A stretch of 64,000 nucleotides of DNA. It comes from Bermanella sp034110565. Its GTDB lineage: Bacteria; Pseudomonadota; Gammaproteobacteria; Pseudomonadales; Oceanobacteraceae. Below are positions 1 to 9,045 of the stretch, piece by piece. The stretch covers positions 9,477 through 73,476 of the forward strand of contig JAWUYY010000020.1 of NCBI GenBank assembly GCA_034110565.1, read 5' to 3'. Below the pieces are notes generated by a model. It saw only the letters and a program-made list of their open reading frames with translations, ran no database searches and had not been told where the DNA came from. A program made the position numbers and the translations under genes. Position 1 is the first letter of the stretch; every line of letters begins with the position of its first letter.

Positions 1-378
1 CACCGAATGATTAAAATAAGGCTCTTTAAAAATATTTTGTTGGCTGTGAACAACGCCAGCTTTAGGTTCACTCGCACCGTAGATAACACGTTTGACTCGA
101 CCGTGGACAATGGCCCCCGCACACATGGTGCAAGGCTCAATCGTCACGTATAAATCGGCATTCACTAATCGATAGTTTTCTACCTGCTTCGCTGCATCTC
201 GTAAGGCCACTATTTCAGCATGTGCCGTTGGGTCATGACTTGATATAGGCTGGTTGAAACCACGACCAATTATTTCCCCATCAAGCACCACCACGGCTCC
301 TACTGGCACTTCGTTTTTAGCATCTGCCAGTTTTGCTTGGGCGATTGCTTCATGCATAAATTGTTCGTGTTGTTTCAT
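1..378 (-). CDS. tadA: tRNA-specific adenosine deaminase TadA (3' part beyond the window)
   Basis: TadA deaminates adenosine 34 of tRNA-Arg(ACG) to inosine, a cytoplasmic zinc hydrolase reaction. The translated N-terminal 126 residues show the deaminase zinc signature: HAE at 53-55 (His ligand and catalytic Glu) and PCTMC at 82-86 (two Cys ligands). The C-terminus runs off the left edge. The start ATG lies only 2 nt after the stop of the upstream hydrolase gene, so the two are probably co-transcribed. In many gammaproteobacteria tadA follows guaBA; here other genes separate them. Identification is firm. Confidence 0.93.
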   Translation of the reverse strand, partial: MKQHEQFMHEAIAQAKLADAKNEVPVGAVVVLDGEIIGRGFNQPISSHDPTAHAEIVALRDAAKQVENYRLVNADLYVTIEPCTMCAGAIVHGRVKRVIYGASEPKAGVVHSQQNIFKEPYFNHSV

Positions 379-380
379 AA

Positions 381-1355
381 TCACTCAGGTAATGCGTGGT
401 TAACCATTTGTACAGAAGATACATTTAGGCGCCAGAAATCCTGTAGTAATTCAGCAGTAATTTCGGGCACTTCTAACATAGGCGCATGGCCGACATTCGG
501 CAAAATATCCGTTTGTACTTTAGGCGTATATTCTAAAAATTTTTCAACACTTGATACATGCAGTACTCGATCTTCTTCACCCCAAATAACGTATGTGGGC
601 ATCGTTAATTTTTCAAAGATATGACGAAAACCACCTGAATAACGAGCCGACTGTGCTTCTTGGTATATCTGATTAAATATCTGAACATTAGCTTGCTCAC
701 GGGCTATAGCCCTATCTGCTAACACACCCGTTGCAGGCCAAGGCAAAAATGGTACTTGCTCCATGGCAAATGACATCAAGCGAGACATATCCTCTTCACT
801 GCGAACAATCAGCGGGTTGGGTTTATTTTGAGCAAGCAATTGCTCCAAGTCACTGGGCTCATCACCGAAAAAACCTACCGCATCAATCAAGGATAGTGTC
901 ATCACCTGACTCGGGTGTCGGTAAGCATAAAGAGCCGCGACGGCACCTCCCATACTGTTTCCAACTAAATGGAATTGCTTTAACCCCAGTGCTCGAACAA
1001 AATCAGCCAAGCGTAAACTTTGCTGATCAAAGCCATAAAAATCATCTTTCACATAGGTTGTTTCGCCATGACCAGGCAGGTCAGGGGCAATCACATGGAA
1101 GTCTTCTAAAAAACGGGCCATTCGCGTCCAATTATCTTTCTCCGCAGCAAAACCGTGTAACAAAATAACAACTGGTTTATTTTCTGCCTCTTGCGATTCA
1201 AGGTATACCCACTGATAACCATTCACCTCAATCACTTTACGATCAAGGTCTGACAAGCTGCGCTCTACTCCCAACCCCATTTCAAATATGGAATGCTTAA
1301 AACTGGTGCACCCAGTTATCAGCATTGTGAATAAAAGCGTTATTATTATTTTCAT
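381..1355 (-). CDS. Alpha/beta-hydrolase lipoprotein
   Basis: A 324-residue alpha/beta-hydrolase with a lipoprotein signal: a hydrophobic N-terminus ends in the lipobox LITGC, giving lipidated Cys16. The oxyanion segment LLHGF lies near 65-69, the nucleophile elbow GNSMGG places Ser134, and later WGEEDR and NVGHAP supply the likely acid and His. It is probably an envelope-anchored esterase or lipase; the substrate cannot be read. It is the first gene of a pair with tadA (2-nt gap). Length and motif order are normal for the family. Confidence 0.85.
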   Translation of the reverse strand: MKIIITLLFTMLITGCTSFKHSIFEMGLGVERSLSDLDRKVIEVNGYQWVYLESQEAENKPVVILLHGFAAEKDNWTRMARFLEDFHVIAPDLPGHGETTYVKDDFYGFDQQSLRLADFVRALGLKQFHLVGNSMGGAVAALYAYRHPSQVMTLSLIDAVGFFGDEPSDLEQLLAQNKPNPLIVRSEEDMSRLMSFAMEQVPFLPWPATGVLADRAIAREQANVQIFNQIYQEAQSARYSGGFRHIFEKLTMPTYVIWGEEDRVLHVSSVEKFLEYTPKVQTDILPNVGHAPMLEVPEITAELLQDFWRLNVSSVQMVNHALPE

Positions 1356-1468
1356 GGAGCCTCCTGATAAGCCCTTAGACTAGCGACTGCAAGGGCTTCA
1401 TGCAACATCAATCATGGTGGCGTAAGAGTTGCTTTAGCTTCCAAGCACAAAACAAAAAAGGATGAGTT

Positions 1469-2440
1469 ATGGGCGCCATGAGCTACTTAAGCATCATTGA
1501 AAGTTACCAAGATTATAAATCCGTCGTACATGATTTAGCTGAGTCCATACTAGAAGGGGCAGCTCAATCACAGCTTTTCACTCACGAAGGCGCCGTTCTC
1601 AATACATTACGTAAGATAGATGCACACTATCCTTTTATAGAACTGCTCTATACCCTGGATGCAAACGGCATTCAAACCAGTGAAAATGCATCATCTAATA
1701 AAGATGGTGTGAAAATATTACCAGGCGAAAAAGATTCCGACCGATCACAAAGACCTTATTTTAAATTAGCCACTCATAGCAACGAAATTGCTGTTACCTC
1801 TCCTTATATGTCTAGTGCCACGGGTCATTTATGCGTTTCGGCTACCATGAAGTATGAAGATAGAAACCAAGGTGTTAGTGGCTACCTAGTAGTGGATATT
1901 AACCTTGCGCGTATTATTGAATTTTTACGTGGCGATGAATTACGCCGTAAAACCATTCCATTCTTTTATGCCGTTTACAGTTTAATGGTCATAGGTTTGA
2001 TGTCCGTGGCAGCTATTATGTTATTCATGGCATTTCAGGATCTTTTCACTTTTTTCCCAAGTGATTCACCGCCAACGAGTCCGCCATACAAGTTATTTGA
2101 AATTATTATCTTTATCACTCTCAGCCTTGCCATCTTTGATTTAGGCAAAACCATTTTAGAAGAAGAGGTACTCATGCATAAAGACGTATTTAGGCACAGC
2201 TCTACGCGACGTACCATAACGCGCTTCTTAGCCGCTATCTTAATTGCAGTTTCAATAGAAGCCCTACTTACAATGTTTAAAGCATCTTTAGGCGAGGTCG
2301 AGCTAATGAAATCGGCAGTATGGATGATGCTATCCGTCGTCGGTTTACTATTGGGATTAGGTGGCTATGTTTATTTAGGTGCAAAAGCAGAACGCATTTT
2401 GTTAAAAAACAAAATGGAGTTTGGTAAGAGTAATATGTAG
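1469..2440 (+). CDS. PDC-sensor membrane protein without output domain
   Basis: A 323-residue protein. Residues about 10-155 look like a PDC/Cache ligand-binding domain (DANGIQ, RSQRPYFK, SPYMSSATG, GVSGYLVVDINL). Four predicted membrane helices follow, at about 165-187, 203-222, 250-270 and 283-305. No kinase, cyclase, HAMP or MCP domain follows. There is no signal peptide or helix before the PDC part, and the positive loops (FRHSSTRRT, and the Lys-rich C-terminus) put both ends in the cytoplasm. An AAGGA ribosome site precedes the ATG, and an in-frame ATG three codons on is an alternative start. Function unknown. Confidence 0.72.
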   Translation: MGAMSYLSIIESYQDYKSVVHDLAESILEGAAQSQLFTHEGAVLNTLRKIDAHYPFIELLYTLDANGIQTSENASSNKDGVKILPGEKDSDRSQRPYFKLATHSNEIAVTSPYMSSATGHLCVSATMKYEDRNQGVSGYLVVDINLARIIEFLRGDELRRKTIPFFYAVYSLMVIGLMSVAAIMLFMAFQDLFTFFPSDSPPTSPPYKLFEIIIFITLSLAIFDLGKTILEEEVLMHKDVFRHSSTRRTITRFLAAILIAVSIEALLTMFKASLGEVELMKSAVWMMLSVVGLLLGLGGYVYLGAKAERILLKNKMEFGKSNM

Positions 2441-2442
2441 TA

Positions 2443-2476
2443 CAAAAAAAGCCCAGTAGCTGGCTATTGGGCTTTT
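2443..2476 (+). terminator. Bidirectional terminator
   Basis: The stem GCCCAGTAGC / GCTATTGGGC-like arms (2451-2472) are flanked by an A-run on the left and TTTT on the right. It lies just past the PDC gene and faces the minus-strand ZapB-like gene, so it can serve both. Confidence 0.75.
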
Positions 2477-2507
2477 CATAACTGACTTAAATTAGTGATA
2501 CAAGCTG

Positions 2508-2729
2508 TTAACCGTTGGCAGCCAACGGTGACACATCTGCCTCATATTCAAACTGCTTAAGTAAATCTGTAATTTTTTCTTCAAAGGCTTTCTTCTGACC
2601 ACTTGCCAAAAGCTTTTCTTGCTGTAAAGATTCTACTTCTTGTTTTAGCTCTTCATTTTCCATATTCAGCAATTCAATTGTCTCAAGCGCCAATATAATT
2701 TTTTTCTCTAACTGATCTAACAATTCCAT
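2508..2729 (-). CDS. zapB: ZapB-like cell-division coiled-coil protein
   Basis: A 73-residue, almost wholly coiled-coil acidic protein. The opening MELLDQLEKKI, then LALETIELLNMENEELKQE, matches the E. coli ZapB pattern (FEKLEAKVQQAIDTI, LLQMEIEELKE). ZapB joins ZapA and MatP at the division septum. The size fits the family (about 70-80 aa). Coiled coils look alike, so the call rests on the N-terminal pattern and length. It stands alone between a shared terminator and the C-S lyase gene. Confidence 0.7.
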   Translation of the reverse strand: MELLDQLEKKIILALETIELLNMENEELKQEVESLQQEKLLASGQKKAFEEKITDLLKQFEYEADVSPLAANG

Positions 2730-2826
2730 AACAACCTCTACTACTGGTAAAAACGAGGCGAGATGATAAGGGTGAAATAAATTGGACGCAAGTAGATTCC
2801 AAGTATCCTTGTCTTAGCTTATGAAT

Positions 2827-3993
2827 TTATTGATCAAGCTCTTTCAAACGTACCGCAACCGCATGTTCAATGCGATTTAATGCTTTGTTTAGTACAGGTC
2901 GCTGACACCCAAAGTTCAAACGAACATAATCATTATCGCCAAACTCTAACCCAGCGGACATGCCAACGCCATGTTTTTCAAAGTAGCGTTGCGGGTTATC
3001 AAGCTGCAACTCAGACACATCTAACCAAGCAAGATAAGTCGCTTCTGCCGGGCGCATAGAGATGTGACTCATAGTATTAATTCGATCCACTATCAGCTGA
3101 TGATTCTCTCTAAGATAGGCAATTAACTTTAAGCGCCAAGGCTCTCCATACTTAAATGCCGCCGTGGCTGCATGCATACCTAAAATATTCACATGCCCAA
3201 CTAACCCTTCCATTAGCTTTGCGTATAGGGTGCGCATTTTAATATCAGGAATAATAGCAAACGCCATGTCTAAACCTGGCACATTAAACGTTTTGCTTGG
3301 CGCCATTAAGGTAATACTGCGCAGGGCAATGTCATCATTAAGGGATGCTATGGGTATATGTTTTTTTCCGTTTAAAATAAGGTCACAATGAATATCATCC
3401 GAGCAGATAATTAGATCATGCTTAACACAAAGCTTGCCTAATGCTTCTAATTCATCACGGTCATAAACCTTGCCAATGGGGTTATGTGGATTGCACAAAA
3501 GCATCAACCCTACTTCACTGGTTAACGCTTTTTCCATTTCAGCTAAATCTAACGACCAGCTATCACCATTTGGTTTTGCATGAAACACACAATTATCCAT
3601 TTCTAATATAGGCGCTTGACGCATCAAATGAGGATAAACCGGTAATGCAGTAATATCTGCTGATTTCCCCTTTCGAATTGACATAGCGCGAGCTATATTT
3701 AGCCCTTTTACAACTCCGGGTGTGAACACAATCCACTCAGGCTCAATGGTCCAATCATAGTGATATTGACAATGTTTAACGATCAGTTCACGCAATTCAG
3801 AACTGTCCGAACCATAACCCAGCACACCATTATCAACCCTTTCTTTAATAGCCGTTAGAATTTCTGGCGCCACTTGGAAATCCATATCAGCCACCCACAT
3901 CGGCAGAATATCTTTGCCTTTATAACGTTTCCATTTGATAGAGTCAGATTCGCTGCGGTCTATGTCAGGGCCAAACAGTTCAGCCATATTCAT
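2827..3993 (-). CDS. patB: PatB/MalY-type PLP-dependent C-S lyase (aminotransferase class I/II)
   Basis: A 388-residue fold-type-I PLP enzyme of the MalY/PatB group, which cleaves cystathionine or other cysteine S-conjugates to a thiol, pyruvate and ammonia. Visible signatures: PMWVADMDF near 31-39 (typical of MalY/PatB), LLCNPHNPIG near 165-174, SDDIHCDL at 198-205 and APSKTFNVPG with PLP-binding Lys234. The length is usual. It is monocistronic, with a terminator of the next gene upstream at 4082-4111. MalY-like regulatory activity cannot be judged from sequence. Confidence 0.9.
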   Translation of the reverse strand: MNMAELFGPDIDRSESDSIKWKRYKGKDILPMWVADMDFQVAPEILTAIKERVDNGVLGYGSDSSELRELIVKHCQYHYDWTIEPEWIVFTPGVVKGLNIARAMSIRKGKSADITALPVYPHLMRQAPILEMDNCVFHAKPNGDSWSLDLAEMEKALTSEVGLMLLCNPHNPIGKVYDRDELEALGKLCVKHDLIICSDDIHCDLILNGKKHIPIASLNDDIALRSITLMAPSKTFNVPGLDMAFAIIPDIKMRTLYAKLMEGLVGHVNILGMHAATAAFKYGEPWRLKLIAYLRENHQLIVDRINTMSHISMRPAEATYLAWLDVSELQLDNPQRYFEKHGVGMSAGLEFGDNDYVRLNFGCQRPVLNKALNRIEHAVAVRLKELDQ

Positions 3994-4081
3994 GCTTTAA
4001 CCTTTCTATATTATTTATATTCATAGCTACCTTATCAGTTAAGGTTTTATCTAGACAGGTACAATTCAAACTTTCAGAGGT

Positions 4082-4111
4082 AAAAAAACCGATACAGTAC
4101 TATCGGTTTTT
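4082..4111 (-). terminator. Terminator of the LRR-kinase gene
   Basis: The stem ACCGATA/TATCGGT has a 6-nt loop, with a T-run after it on the minus strand (A-run 4082-4088) and TTTTT on the plus side. It nearly duplicates the hairpin at 5569-5598 on the other side of the kinase gene. Confidence 0.8.
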
Positions 4112-4163
4112 GATGTTCACAAGACAGTTAATGACAAACATCTTATTCTTGCAACTCAGCATA

Positions 4164-5510
4164 TCACTCAGATGAACCATGTATCTTTTGTAATTCAAAT
4201 AATTGCGCGCGCATTTCAATAAAAGTAGGACGAAGTGATGTGTATTCATTCATAGCTAGTTGACTAAGTTTTTTTAAGGATTCGGTTAAGGGATCACTTG
4301 CTTTAATCAGCTTTAATAAGTCATCCAATAAGCAACCAAAAGCACGCATTTCTATTGATAGCATTTTAGTCTTTTGCTCAACATTCAAAACATCAAGATT
4401 AGTGGCGGCGCCAAAATCACCAAACAAGACATTATTCTGCGAATCAATCATCGTATTATGTGCGTATATATCACCGTGACTCACGTCTTGTTGATGCATA
4501 TGCCTTAATGTATCAGCCATTTGATACGCAATTTTAAGAGCACCTAAAGAACTCAAACTCGTATCAACCTCAAATATATCCCGAGTACAGCTTTCTAAGC
4601 TTGGCGGCAACCCAAGGTTTTTATATTCAGACGAAATTAACGTCATCACAAGTCCCAACTGTTCAGAATCCTCAATATACGATAATACTTCTATTAGGTT
4701 TGGATGCTCACCGGCTTTTAAACAACATTGGATTTCATCTTGTGGATAGCCATCACTGGTAACCATACCTTTAAATAATTTAACGGCAATAGACTCTGTT
4801 TTTTCAATTGTATTATCTTGACTGTACGCCCAACCCGCGTGATAAATCACGCCTGACGCACCTTCACCTATTTTATGATTCAATTTCACCGAATCAAATT
4901 CGACCTGATGGATTTGTACTGGGTTTAAATTTGAGGATTTACAAACAGGATTACCTGAAAATGCGAGCCAAGATAATCTGGGTAAGCTCAATAGCCAATC
5001 AGGTATATGCAACAATTCATTTGCAGACAAACGGACTAACTCAAGCTCTTTGCAACTGGCCATACTGCTAGGCAGGGACGACAATCTATTGCCAGCCAGT
5101 GCTAGCTTTTTCAATCGAGTCAGCTGCCCCATTGAATTAGGTAAGGATTTAATTTGATTATTGGTTAAGATCAACCAACGAGTCGATAATGGCAAACAAT
5201 CTTCTTCTATTATTTTCACTCGGTTAGATTTAAACGCAATTATTTCTAGATTTTCGCATTTAGCCAACACTGTTGGTATGTGCTCAAACTTGTTATCCGT
5301 TAAAAATAATATTCTAAGGTTTTTAAAACGATCAAAATCATCCGGCAAGTCAGATAACTGATTACCGCCTAAATCTAATATCTCAAGCTGATCGGCTATA
5401 GAAAATAGCTCACGAGGAAACTCTGTTAACCTTTGAGCGATTTGAATGCGTTTACTCTCGGCAAAACCTTCTGGCACTTTATTAGCTTTCAATTTATCTA
5501 AGATATTCAA
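4164..5510 (-). CDS. Leucine-rich-repeat protein with C-terminal Ser/Thr-type protein kinase domain
   Basis: A 448-residue cytoplasmic protein with no signal peptide or membrane helix. Residues about 40-190 form six or so leucine-rich repeats (ILDLGGNQLSDLP, RILFLTDNKFEHIP, WLILTNNQIKSLP, KLALAGNRLSSLP). A eukaryotic-type kinase domain follows: glycine loop IGEGASG (214-220), AVK with Lys244, catalytic loop HGDIYAHN (345-352) and DFG (365-367). The catalytic loop has HGD where HRD is usual, but Asp347, Asn352 and the DFG Asp are kept, so it is probably active. Substrate unknown. Near-identical hairpins flank the gene. Confidence 0.85.
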   Translation of the reverse strand: MNILDKLKANKVPEGFAESKRIQIAQRLTEFPRELFSIADQLEILDLGGNQLSDLPDDFDRFKNLRILFLTDNKFEHIPTVLAKCENLEIIAFKSNRVKIIEEDCLPLSTRWLILTNNQIKSLPNSMGQLTRLKKLALAGNRLSSLPSSMASCKELELVRLSANELLHIPDWLLSLPRLSWLAFSGNPVCKSSNLNPVQIHQVEFDSVKLNHKIGEGASGVIYHAGWAYSQDNTIEKTESIAVKLFKGMVTSDGYPQDEIQCCLKAGEHPNLIEVLSYIEDSEQLGLVMTLISSEYKNLGLPPSLESCTRDIFEVDTSLSSLGALKIAYQMADTLRHMHQQDVSHGDIYAHNTMIDSQNNVLFGDFGAATNLDVLNVEQKTKMLSIEMRAFGCLLDDLLKLIKASDPLTESLKKLSQLAMNEYTSLRPTFIEMRAQLFELQKIHGSSE

Positions 5511-5568
5511 AAAAAATACTCAATTAATCGTTAATTCTTTGGTTAATCGCACGCGTATTTCAGCATAT

Positions 5569-5598
5569 AAAAAAACCGATACAGGTATCGGTTTTTTT
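5569..5598 (-). terminator. Terminator of guaA
   Basis: A perfect 8-bp stem ACCGATAC/GTATCGGT between an A-run and a T-run. It lies directly downstream of guaA on the minus strand and upstream of the LRR-kinase gene. Confidence 0.85.
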
Positions 5599-5633
5599 AG
5601 TTTTACAAATAATTCAAGCTAATCTTTATTAAA

Positions 5634-7208
5634 TCATTCCCACTCAATCGTAGCAGGCGGCTTAGATGAAACATCATAGGCCACACGAGAAATATGCTCG
5701 ATCTCGTTAATAATGCGATTCGATACTTTCTCTAATAACTCATACGGTAAGTGCGCCCAGCGAGCGGTCATAAAGTCGATGGTTTCAACCGCACGTAACG
5801 AAACAACCCATTCGTAGCGGCGTTGATCACCTACCACACCTACGGATTTAACCGGTAAAAACACCACAAACGCCTGTGAGGTTTTGTGGTACCAATCAAA
5901 GTTATGCAGCTCTTCGATGAAAATAGCATCTGCTTCACGTAATATCTCAGCGTATTCTTTTTTCACTTCACCTAAAATACGTACGCCAAGGCCTGGACCT
6001 GGAAACGGGTGACGGTAAACCATATCGTAAGGCAAACCTAGTTCTAAGCCTATTTTACGTACTTCATCTTTAAATAATTCACGTAATGGCTCAACTAAAT
6101 CCATCTTCATATCATCCGGTAGGCCGCCCACATTATGGTGTGATTTAATCACATGCGCCTTGCCCGTTTTAGAGGCTGCTGACTCGATCACATCTGGATA
6201 TATAGTACCTTGTGCCAAAAAGTCTACGTCTTTAATTTTAGTGGCTTCTTCATCAAATACTTGAATAAACGTGTTACCAATAACTTTACGCTTGGCTTCA
6301 GGATCTGAAATACCTTCCAAATTACCTAAAAATAAATCAGCGCTATCAGAACGAATGACTTTTACGCCCATGTTTTTAGCAAACATGTCCATAACCATGT
6401 CGCCTTCGTTTTTACGAAGCAAGCCATTATCCACAAACACACACGTTAATTGGTTGCCGATGGCTTTATGTAAAAGCGCTGCAACCACAGAGGAATCAAC
6501 TCCGCCAGACAAGCCCAGCAATACTTTTTTATCGCCCACTTGTGCTTGTACACGTTTAATTTGATCTTCAATAATATTAGCTGGTGTCCATAACCCGTCA
6601 CAACCTGCAATATCTTTTATAAAGTGCTCAAGCATACGTCCACCCTGTAACGAGTGTGTCACTTCTGGGTGGAACTGCACGCCAAAGAAATTTTTCTCAG
6701 CGTTGTACATACCGGCGATTGGGCAACTTTCTGTACTGGCCATTAATTTAAAACCGTCGGGTATCTCAACGACTTTATCCCCGTGACTCATCCATACATC
6801 TAATAGTTTATCGCCGTTATCATTCACATGGTCTGCAATATCTTTGAATAACGCACTATCGCCTTCAGCTTTAACTTGTGCATAACCAAACTCACGGATA
6901 CTAGAAGCTTCTACTTTGCCACCTAACTCTTGAGCCATGGTTTGCATGCCATAACAAATGCCTAAAACAGGCAGACCCATGGTGTAAACAATATCAGCCG
7001 CTTTAGGGCCGTCAACGTCTGTAACGGATTCAGGGCCGCCGGCTAAGATAATCGCTTTTGGTGCAAATTCTTGAATATCTTCAGCGCTCATATCCCAAGA
7101 TCGAATTTCAGACAGCACACCCAATTCACGAACACGACGGGCAATTAGCTGGGTATATTGAGAACCGAAATCTAGTATAAGTATTTTCTGTGCATGTATG
7201 TCTGTCAT
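5634..7208 (-). CDS. guaA: GMP synthase (glutamine-hydrolysing)
   Basis: Converts XMP to GMP with ATP and glutamine, the last step of guanine nucleotide synthesis, in the cytoplasm. The class-I amidotransferase domain (about 8-200) has nucleophile Cys85 in GICYGM and the His180/Glu182 pair in QFHPEV. The ATP-pyrophosphatase domain carries the P-loop SGGVDSS (234-240). The C-terminal dimerisation domain ends in PATIEWE, as is usual. At 524 aa it is full length. It lies 229 nt downstream of guaB, with a terminator-like hairpin between them, so it may have its own promoter as well as read-through. Confidence 0.98.
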   Translation of the reverse strand: MTDIHAQKILILDFGSQYTQLIARRVRELGVLSEIRSWDMSAEDIQEFAPKAIILAGGPESVTDVDGPKAADIVYTMGLPVLGICYGMQTMAQELGGKVEASSIREFGYAQVKAEGDSALFKDIADHVNDNGDKLLDVWMSHGDKVVEIPDGFKLMASTESCPIAGMYNAEKNFFGVQFHPEVTHSLQGGRMLEHFIKDIAGCDGLWTPANIIEDQIKRVQAQVGDKKVLLGLSGGVDSSVVAALLHKAIGNQLTCVFVDNGLLRKNEGDMVMDMFAKNMGVKVIRSDSADLFLGNLEGISDPEAKRKVIGNTFIQVFDEEATKIKDVDFLAQGTIYPDVIESAASKTGKAHVIKSHHNVGGLPDDMKMDLVEPLRELFKDEVRKIGLELGLPYDMVYRHPFPGPGLGVRILGEVKKEYAEILREADAIFIEELHNFDWYHKTSQAFVVFLPVKSVGVVGDQRRYEWVVSLRAVETIDFMTARWAHLPYELLEKVSNRIINEIEHISRVAYDVSSKPPATIEWE

Positions 7209-7291
7209 AGGGGTTCCTAACTGAAAATTCTGAACTTACTTAAGCTGCGTCCAATCATTTTCTTAAACTAATATAGTAATATTTAAAAACT

Positions 7292-7317
7292 AAAAAACCT
7301 GTTACTAGCAACAGGTT
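7292..7317 (-). terminator. Hairpin terminator between guaB and guaA
   Basis: A perfect 8-bp stem AACCTGTT/AACAGGTT with a 6-nt loop. Read on the minus strand it runs into TTTTTTAGTTTTT, a good intrinsic terminator for guaB, yet it lies upstream of guaA. It could therefore set the guaB:guaA ratio. Confidence 0.6.
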
Positions 7318-7400
7318 AAAATTCTTATTGCTGGATTACGCCTATGGCTAACCCAGCCTACGTTGAAGCGTTTGATTGCTTTAACGTAACGCAAATTATG

Positions 7401-7424
7401 ATCTAGAGGGTTTTCCCCCTAGAT
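7401..7424 (-). other. Hairpin just downstream of guaB
   Basis: The arms ATCTAGAGGG and CCCCCTAGAT enclose a TTTT loop with one mismatch. It has no T-tract, so it may be an RNA-stabilising 3' structure rather than a terminator. It begins 14 nt after the guaB stop. Confidence 0.4.
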
Positions 7425-7437
7425 TCAACACACCCTA

Positions 7438-8907
7438 TTAACCCATACGGTAATTAGGCGCTTCTTTCGTGATTTGCACATCATGCACATGTGATTCTTT
7501 CATACCCGCTGAGGAAATTTTCACAAACTCAGGCTTGGTACGCATTTCATCAACAGTGGCACAACCGGTATAACCCATTGCACTACGTAAGCCACCCATC
7601 ATTTGATGCACAACATTGCTCATAGGACCTTTAACCGCGATACGACCTTCAATACCTTCTGGCACTAATTTATCGTTACCGGCTTTTGCATCTTGAAAGT
7701 AACGGTCTGCACTGCCTTGGCTTTGACCCATAGCACCTAAAGAACCCATGCCACGGTAAGACTTATACGCACGGCCTTGGAATAATTCCACTTCGCCTGG
7801 TGCTTCATCGGTACCTGCTAAAAGAGAGCCTGCCATGATCACATAAGCGCCAGCAACAACTGCTTTTGCCATGTCACCAGAGAACCGAATACCACCATCG
7901 GCAATCAAGGGCACGCCAGTACCTTCAAGTGCTTCGGCGACATCGGCTACCGCGCTAATTTGCGGCACACCCACACCCGCTACAATACGGGTGGTACAGA
8001 TAGAACCTGGGCCAATACCTACTTTTACGCCATCAGCGCCAGCATCCGCTAGGGCCCTTGCAGCAGCACCTGTTGCGATATTGCCGCCGATTACTTGTAA
8101 GTCCGGAAAGGTTTCCTTGGCCCAGCGCACACGATCAATTACACCCTTTGAGTGACCATGAGCGGTATCGACAATAACGACGTCAACCCCGGCATTAACT
8201 AACGCCGTAATTCGATCCTGGGTTTCAGGACCCGTACCTACCGCCGCGCCTACACGTAAACGACCTTGTTCGTCTTTACATGCATTTGGATAAGCCGTCG
8301 CTTTATCCATATCCTTCACTGTCATTAAGCCTACCAGCTCAAAGCTGTCGTTAACGACAAGGACTTTTTCAATACGGAATTTGTGAAGTAAACCTTGAAC
8401 CACTTCATTGCTATCACCTTCTTTTACGGTGATTAACTTTTCTTTCGGCGTCATGACACTGGCAACCAAAGCGTCTAGATTGGTTTCAAAACGCACATCA
8501 CGGCCGGTAACAATACCTATCAAATCAGTACCATCCACAACAGGTACGCCTGAAATATTGTTTTGACGCGTAATTTCGAGCAATTCACGAATGGTTGTAT
8601 TACTAGGAACGGTAATAGGGTCTTTCACCACGCCACTTTCGTATTTTTTAACTTTACGAACCTCAGCGGCTTGCTGATCGATGGTCATATTTTTATGGAT
8701 GATACCTAAACCGCCTTCTTGAGCCATAGCAATCGCTAGGCGAGACTCGGTTACTGTATCCATCGCAGCAGAAATAAGGGGAATATTTAACTCAATACCG
8801 CGAGTCAGCTTGGTTTTAAGGTTCACCTGATTGGGCAAAACTTCGCTGTAACCGGGAACGAGAAGAAGATCGTCGAACGTCAATGCGTCTTGGGCAATTC
8901 GCAACAT
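7438..8907 (-). CDS. guaB: IMP dehydrogenase
   Basis: Oxidises IMP to XMP with NAD+, the committed step of guanine nucleotide synthesis. The 489-residue TIM barrel is interrupted by a tandem CBS (Bateman) insert at about 95-205. The catalytic loop GPGSICTTR places Cys304, and the flap motif YRGMGSLGAM is present. Length and order are canonical. It is the first gene of the guaB-guaA pair on the minus strand. A purine operator could not be recognised upstream. Confidence 0.98.
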   Translation of the reverse strand: MLRIAQDALTFDDLLLVPGYSEVLPNQVNLKTKLTRGIELNIPLISAAMDTVTESRLAIAMAQEGGLGIIHKNMTIDQQAAEVRKVKKYESGVVKDPITVPSNTTIRELLEITRQNNISGVPVVDGTDLIGIVTGRDVRFETNLDALVASVMTPKEKLITVKEGDSNEVVQGLLHKFRIEKVLVVNDSFELVGLMTVKDMDKATAYPNACKDEQGRLRVGAAVGTGPETQDRITALVNAGVDVVIVDTAHGHSKGVIDRVRWAKETFPDLQVIGGNIATGAAARALADAGADGVKVGIGPGSICTTRIVAGVGVPQISAVADVAEALEGTGVPLIADGGIRFSGDMAKAVVAGAYVIMAGSLLAGTDEAPGEVELFQGRAYKSYRGMGSLGAMGQSQGSADRYFQDAKAGNDKLVPEGIEGRIAVKGPMSNVVHQMMGGLRSAMGYTGCATVDEMRTKPEFVKISSAGMKESHVHDVQITKEAPNYRMG

Positions 8908-9011
8908 GGAGAGACCGCCATACCTGAATAAGAATGGCGCGTAATTCTACCTTAAACAGAGCATTGGCGAAATAAAAATTTGGTTAAGTTTGAATGAGAT
9001 TTAGACTAAAC

Positions 9012-9045
9012 GCCCTAACTGAGTACTTAAGCTCTCTGTTAGGGC
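9012..9045 (-). terminator. Hairpin overlapping the stop of the hydrolase gene
   Basis: The arms GCCCTAAC/GTTAGGGC (8 bp, perfect) enclose 18 nt that can pair further (GAG/CTC). On the minus strand GTTTAG follows, so the T-tract is weak. It overlaps the stop codon at 9039-9041. Confidence 0.4.
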
